In this document: piece by piece, positions 20,201-20,487 of the stretch | Position numbering within the stretch: the stretch's first letter is position 1 | How the letters are laid out: each line of letters starts with the position of its first letter | Source of the DNA: Ignavibacteria bacterium UBA7675 | GTDB taxonomy: Bacteria > Bacteroidota > Ignavibacteria > Kapaibacteriales > UB7675 | Assembly: GCA_002483085.1 (NCBI GenBank) | Contig: DLHF01000016.1 | Location: forward strand, 6,287-26,773 | Reading direction: 5' to 3' | DNA: 20,487 nt | Notes under the pieces: model-generated | Databases searched by the model: none | Seen by the model: only the letters and a program-made list of their open reading frames with translations | What the model was told of the DNA's origin: nothing | Translations under genes and position numbers: made by a program

Positions 20201-20487
20201 ATGTCGGGGGATATGATCTATACAGTGGGCTGACGCCTGATGCGCTTTCGTTGGTTGCTACAGTGTCGTCGGCTACAACGAGCTTTACGGATACGGGGCT
20301 GAATGATGGACAGATACGCTACTATGCCATTAAAACAGTGGTTGGCAATCAGAGGTCTGTCTATTCGCAGCAAGTATCAATTGCTCCGAATACATTGATA
20401 GTCTTTTCTCCGGCAGGCGGCGAAGTCTTCCAGCCGGGATCGAAGACTACACTTATCTGGCAATACAGCGGCGACATCAGCGCAATG
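8245..20487 (+). CDS. Giant secreted protein: seven FG-GAP propeller-FN3 units plus Ig/FN3/Kre9-like tail (3' end outside window)
   Basis: The frame from ATG 8245 is open through the last base: at least 4081 codons, no stop found in a codon-by-codon reading. The signal peptide is MSLSRPLSGGK, then VVFPVVCAVLFCLFV, with cleavage after AQA (about residue 35). ATG 8188 is also in frame but would bury that peptide; the Shine-Dalgarno is poor (AAAAGA). Residues 35-3332 form seven units of seven blades (WGDYDNDGDLDI, then IYRNDGGVFTDINAGL) plus one FN3-type domain. Then come three cadherin/Ig-like domains (3333-3660, with DNGGTARGGVDT and DDGGTDDGGVDT), an Ig-like domain (3660-3772), FN3 (3773-3868), Kre9/KNH-like (3869-3958, SPNGDEQWNV and EYSADHGQSW), FN3 (3960-4050) and the start of a second Kre9/KNH-like domain. 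No enzyme motif is seen; calcium-stabilised surface binding or a filament/stalk role is inferred. The sorting signal should lie beyond the window. Confidence 0.93.
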   Translation, partial: MSLSRPLSGGKTVVFPVVCAVLFCLFVPHRGHAQAFSIDASAVLPGVSAGKVAWGDYDSDGDLDILLAGDSSGTRICRIYRNDSGVFTDINAGLPGGTGCGIAWGDYDKDGDLDIALAGDSGSGFITRVYRNDGGVFTNINAGLQGVTNAAVAWGDYDNDGDLDLAVIGHNGSWQSRTVYRNNNGSFVDAGIAGNYGVESGDVDWGDYDNDGDLDMLVVANYIGYGFSQIFRNDSGILNYVGGTYPAVMESSAAWGDYDNDGDLDISTVGIVYGGGFVSSVHRNNGNGLFSTISAGLTGVAYGSVEWGDYDNDGDLDILIVGRNQSNTPVCYVYRNDSGSFTNINAGITGVSTGAAVWGDYDNDGDLDILLAGNDGVNQVTQVWVNNTTTANTAPAPPTGLVNIGNRFFWNKATDAETAQAGLTYNVVIGTTTSTVFAQSPMADVTTGYRRLPALGAEQHSTSALVVGLTDNATYFWSVQAIDAGYMGSVFATSGSFTYKAEFKQVTTAGLPALQYSAVAWGDYDADGDQDLLITGKLANSTRISRVYRNSGGTFTDINAGLIGIDQGVVAWGDYDNDGDLDIAMIGQDNAVYRSIIYRNDGGAFTNINAVLTPVISGSVAWGDYDSDGDLDLLLTGRQGSDQQVSTIYRNDAGVFTDIGAGLPGLWYSNAAWGDYDSDGDLDIVLSGLPAGSSICRIYRNDKGHFTDINAGLPGIYIASAAWGDYDNDGDLDLLISGAGSAYTSRVYQNNGGVFTDINAGLLGQYNGTASWGDYDNDGDLDILVTGFGHSQIYNNNGGAFVDIHTDVTGIHWGQSAWGDYDGDGDLDIMVSGMGDGNSYISQLWENNTTTANTVPQPPTGLRISDITMTGVELSWDRASDAETPQLGLSYNVMIGATTADISVQSPMADVTTGYRRVVALGAEQMTTSTMINGLVPGNIYYWSVQTIDAAYAGSAFSTTGSFMFIPVISPTPSFGLPFMITGATVWGDYDNDGDLDLLMSGYTGSEYVSGVYRNDGVGNFTDVNAGLPGLNGEVLAWSDYDNDGDLDILIAGHNDTTATLCAIYRNDNGAFTDMNAGLGGMEYYAAAWGDYDNDGDVDVLLAGNNSGAESRLYRNDGGIFTNINAGIEGVAHSAVAWGDYDNDGDLDILIAGSNDSTHVCRMYSNNGGVFTDIGAGLIGVAEAAVAWGDYDSDGDLDIALSGRTDSADVLVSRIYRNDGGTFINMDAGLKGVHEGAMIWGDYDNDGDPDLLLMGRDSSASPVSIIYENNGGVFTSIALATGLSGSAGDWGDYDNDGDLDMIAVGENTGTLLWQNSKLLQPNTVPTAPTGLVKTVATLQKAKLSWNRATDAETPQAGLSYNLVIGTTTAGVSVQSPMADIATGYRRVVALGAEQQMTSTIVNGLVPGTTYYWSVQAIDAAYAGSAFATSASFTFRPEFSLSTTASLPSVENGATAWGDYDNDGDLDLLLTGDTGAGYISRIYRNDGGGNFTDINAGLPGVYKGAVNWGDYDNDGDIDIAIAGNTSSGYTYISRIYRNDNGVFTDINAVLVAVGEHPAIVWADYDSDGDADLLLAGYDNSDFFTSIYQNDGGHFTTVGAGAGLNGKGGKDAAAAWGDYDNDGDLDLLLTGTNGTGEHTDIYRNDKGVFTGIHAGLPLVAKGAVAWGDYDSDGDLDIALSGELGGNATSRIYRNNGGTFTNIYAGLQGSVAGSVAWGDYDNDGGLDLLLTGTDSTQALVYIIYRNNGGTFNPTLIFDPIAGSQLATSTGGWGDYDNDGDLDILITGENTGTQLWKNEVATANTVPTAPTGLALEFHIATVRFSWDRATDAETPRAGLLYNLVIGTTTASVGVQSPMADATTGYRRVVALGTEQHTTATLVNGLIPGTTYYWSVQAIDGAYAGSAFATSASFTYIPPIENITTAGLANVELSAAAWGDYDNDGDLDVLIAGFDGAARISRIYQNNGGTFTDINAGLTGVSEATVAWGDYDNDGDLDIAVAGVEDSYGSSSSRIYRNNGGTFTNIGAPVVGIKNGSVAWGDYDNDNDLDLLIEGNFSGGPISHIYRNTNGVFANINAGLEGVDDGMAAWGDYDNDGDLDLVVTGSNHSAHISRIYRNDQGTFTNINAALTGVSEAAVAWVDYDSDGELDLSITGREYPSNIRSSKLYRNDAGVFTSIGFSLVGVNSGSIAWGDYDNDGDPDVALQGLRSGSGTPVNICRIYRNDGGAFPTFLSFDDDSLGVAKGTVAWGDYDNDGDLDLLTTGQSGNGSTVPLTQLWRNNTANANTAPMAPTGLAVSLSWPDITLSWNRASDAETPYMGLSYNLVIGTTTAGISVQSPMADVATGYRRIVAIGSEQQSTSAVISALPVGKTYYWSVQAIDGAYAGSAFATTGSFTIEPIFVQSTSIVLPGVQDGDAAWGDYDNDDDLDLLLVGTNGGTHISKIYRNDGGSFTDINAALPELEDVEVAWGDYDNDGDLDIAFAGQNGSIGVVAIYRNDNGVFTDIEAGLLGTVQGSVAWGDYDNDGDLDLLTGGWIPGYVNKIFVYRNDNGIFTSAVPNLVGMFDGSATWGDYDNDSYLDIAFTGHDMASNFRGIYRNNTTGGFDLTDFYQENVSTATWGDYDNDGDVDLLLTGADGSFLLGNGSGYFYGTGVSLPGVSEGSGAWGDYDNDGDLDILLTGNSGGTPISRVYYNKGGVFNDLDGSLPGVSRGKGAWGDYDNDGDLDFVLIGVGDSLAPIAQIWVNTTTHANTVPTAPTGLQLAGSTPTGVVLSWNRASDAETPQNGMSYNLYISTTGSISVQSPMADVTTGYRRIPARGAEQQATTVDVKGLKPNTTYYWSVQAIDAGYAGSAFSSVDSFYFAPPFQPVGSSLSGVLYGSAAWGDYDNDNDVDILLTGESNAGYISTVYRNDNGSGNFTDANMSLPGVAYSSAVWGDYDNDGDLDIVLTGLNDSSGSYISNIYRNDNGVFTDVNAGFPGVSYGAAAWGDYDNDGDLDILLTGFNDSSWSPMSNVYRNDNGVFTDINAGLTAVFRGSVVWGDYDNDGDLDILLTGANGGYPFTGQVYRNDDGNFVDIGAEIQGVENGSVSWGDYDNDGDVDILLAGSNGVTHISRIYRNDDGDFTDIDAGLIGVTESSALWGDYNNDGKLDILLAGLTIYGQYISEIYRNDGDDVFTDINANLTSLIGSRASWSDYNNDGKLDILLVGADVNFNYVTELWNNTSTSANTAPAAPTGLAIVQASGTSATLSWNRATDDHTPQAGLNYNLYIGTTDPGSDKKTPMANLATGYRRLPAMGMEGQSTSAVIIGITPGITYYWGVQAIDGAFVGSAFAKGDSIHINAAPQISTTQAVISILEDEVQLISVSVADLDHALYDLHMTATSSNQSLLPDANIALQGGTAATTVFLATPAANSNGSAVVVITVTDPKGAVSVTSLTLVVDSVNDVPTFTPGSGFTVRDDAGAQTQAAWASDIGTGGGDDETGQSLHFVVTTGRPDLFTVQPAISSTGTLTFTPVELALGLRDSAAVSVYLMDNGGTARGGVDTTLAFIFTIVIISPNEVPTFVTGANISVLDEDGSITYAHWATAISVGSSNESYQSIEFHVNSSNTAIFVQQPSLSPSGELSFSPKQGTTGTAVVSVYAMDDGGTDDGGVDTSTTQTFTITIGLTPVTKLAASLLPDQAQSGEPVLVVVRPTTPQGTWRATTATTAIALQFDNPYLHFMDGNLVAELPANVPVQMAHAVFAGLFFNSSTANITIPITVVDPSGVLASTTALLTINHAVPSAVSAEANNMQVALAWTAPEAQNIGGYTILRGTNANAMVAIGTSATTSYADNTVANGSTYFYAVQSYSAILPLSTTGNFQSGMSSIYSITVPLLTVTSPNGDEQWNVATIHPITWTVIGTMATVGIEYSADHGQSWIPIISSTGNTGSYDWLVPSPGAEQAVVRVYDNTHPLVNDVSDGVFTIIPIAPVTGVEVSARTNGAHLSWHVSTSANVGGYDLYSGLTPDALSLVATVSSATTSFTDTGLNDGQIRYYAIKTVVGNQRSVYSQQVSIAPNTLIVFSPAGGEVFQPGSKTTLIWQYSGDISAM
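8347..9750 (+). repeat. Propeller-FN3 unit 1
   Basis: Blade tryptophans start at 8404, 8554, 8704, 8857, 9007, 9163 and 9316 (seven blades, 50-52 residues each). The opening strand FSIDASAVLPGV resembles the FTDINAGLPGV end of other blades, and the seventh blade ends in QVWVNNTT instead of IYRND. That is the pattern expected for Velcro closure of a propeller. The FN3 domain runs from about 9418, with the conserved segments QSPMADV, TGYRR and YFWSVQAIDAGY. Blade 4 is the most divergent (VDWGDYDNDGDLDMLVVA). Confidence 0.85.
9751..11150 (+). repeat. Propeller-FN3 unit 2
   Basis: Blade tryptophans start at 9805, 9958, 10108, 10261, 10411, 10558 and 10696. All seven blades keep WGDYD; the first reads DADGDQD, and three have S or G in place of N (DSDGDLD twice, DGDGDLD in the last). 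The sixth blade is shortened (about 46 residues, NNNGGAFVDIHTDV). FN3 from about 10801 contains the conserved YNVMIG, QSPMADV, TGYRRVVALGAEQ and YYWSVQTIDAAYAGS. Confidence 0.85.
11151..12550 (+). repeat. Propeller-FN3 unit 3
   Basis: Blade tryptophans start at 11203, 11356, 11509, 11656, 11806, 11962 and 12112. Blade 2 reads AWSDYDNDGDLD (Gly to Ser after Trp); blade 6 has DGDPD. The last blade ends in LLWQNSK before the linker NTVPTAPTGL and the FN3 domain (about 12208 on), which carries SWNRATDAETPQAGLSYN and TTYYWSVQAIDAAYAGS. Confidence 0.85.
12551..13980 (+). repeat. Propeller-FN3 unit 4
   Basis: Blade tryptophans start at 12610, 12763, 12922, 13084, 13234, 13384 and 13549. Blade 3 is altered (WADYDSDGDAD) and longer; blade 6 has DNDGGLD, losing one loop Asp. 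FN3 from about 13645 is very like that of unit 3 (NTVPTAPTGL linker, RATDAETPRAGLLYN, SPMADATTGYRRVVALG). Confidence 0.85.
13981..15424 (+). repeat. Propeller-FN3 unit 5
   Basis: Blade tryptophans start at 14041, 14191, 14347, 14497, 14647, 14803 and 14974. This is the longest unit, about 1443 bases to the next. Blade 3 has DNDNDLD, blade 5 has WVDYDSDGELD, and blade 6 has DGDPD with a longer tail (FPTFLSFDDDSLG). FN3 from about 15085 contains RASDAETPYMGLSYN and YYWSVQAIDGAYAGS. Confidence 0.85.
15425..16812 (+). repeat. Propeller-FN3 unit 6
   Basis: Blade tryptophans start at 15484, 15634, 15784, 15937, 16084, 16222 and 16372. Blade 1 has DNDDDLD; blade 4 reads DNDSYLD, losing the loop glycine. 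Blade 5 is short and lacks the IYRND motif (SFLLGNGSGYF instead). FN3 from about 16474 contains the variant YNLYISTTGSISVQ and RRIPARGAEQ. Confidence 0.85.
16813..18240 (+). repeat. Propeller-FN3 unit 7
   Basis: Blade tryptophans start at 16873, 17029, 17185, 17341, 17494, 17644 and 17800. Blade 1 has DNDNDVD. Blades 6 and 7 both read YNNDGKLDI, changing two loop positions (D to N and D to K), and blade 7 also has WSDY. Their calcium loops are probably weakened. FN3 from about 17908 is the most divergent of the seven (TDDHTPQAGLNYN, TDPGSDKKTPMAN, GMEGQSTS). Confidence 0.85.

Noticed and set aside
8245..20487. Possibility that the giant region is a decayed or frameshifted gene, because no closed frame covers it
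   Set aside because: The frame starting at 8245 reads through every line to base 20487 without a stop; it only lacks a stop because the window ends.

Overview
The window reads as a surface-protein locus from a bacterium of the Bacteroidota/Chlorobi/Kapabacteria (FCB) group. The evidence for that placement is indirect: secreted multi-domain proteins built from FG-GAP/VCBS, FN3, PKD-like and choice-of-anchor Q-like modules, a C-terminal dockerin-like pair of a kind I associate with this group, and a cytoplasmic TPR plus LuxR-type HTH regulator. Nothing in the window fixes the species. All genes recognised lie on the + strand.

Layout: (1) positions 1-95 hold the probable last codons of an upstream gene. 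(2) 96-338 is a promoter region with a 17-bp-spaced sigma70-like promoter flanked by a direct repeat, and a short leader hairpin. (3) 339-5243 encodes a 1634-aa secreted adhesin-like protein: signal peptide, lectin-like domain, Ig-like domain, one seven-repeat FG-GAP propeller, a right-handed beta-helix, further Ig/PKD-like domains and a dockerin-like C-terminus. (4) 5244-5398 holds an intrinsic terminator and a second perfect hairpin. (5) 5399-7630 encodes a soluble TPR-coiled-coil-HTH transcription regulator with about 11 TPRs. (6) 7631-8244 is a 614-bp non-coding stretch with a 19-bp perfect inverted repeat enclosing 137 bp, and a strongly foldable leader. (7) From 8245 to the last base runs one uninterrupted reading frame of at least 4081 codons, with a signal peptide and no stop; the gene continues beyond the window.

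The main result is the architecture of that last protein. I translated the whole frame by hand. It contains exactly 49 copies of a WGDYDNDGDLD-type blade, arranged as seven blocks of seven, and each block is closed by one FN3-type domain. Seven FG-GAP repeats is the number in an integrin-alpha-like seven-bladed propeller, so the protein is predicted to be seven calcium-loop propellers on a string, about 1.4 kb of DNA per propeller-FN3 unit. Cadherin/Ig-like, FN3 and Kre9/KNH-like domains follow.

The 1634-aa protein carries one similar seven-repeat propeller and seems to share an Ig-like domain with the giant. The two genes may therefore serve a common surface, adhesion or binding function, with the regulator between them as a candidate controller. 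That functional link is inference from position and architecture.
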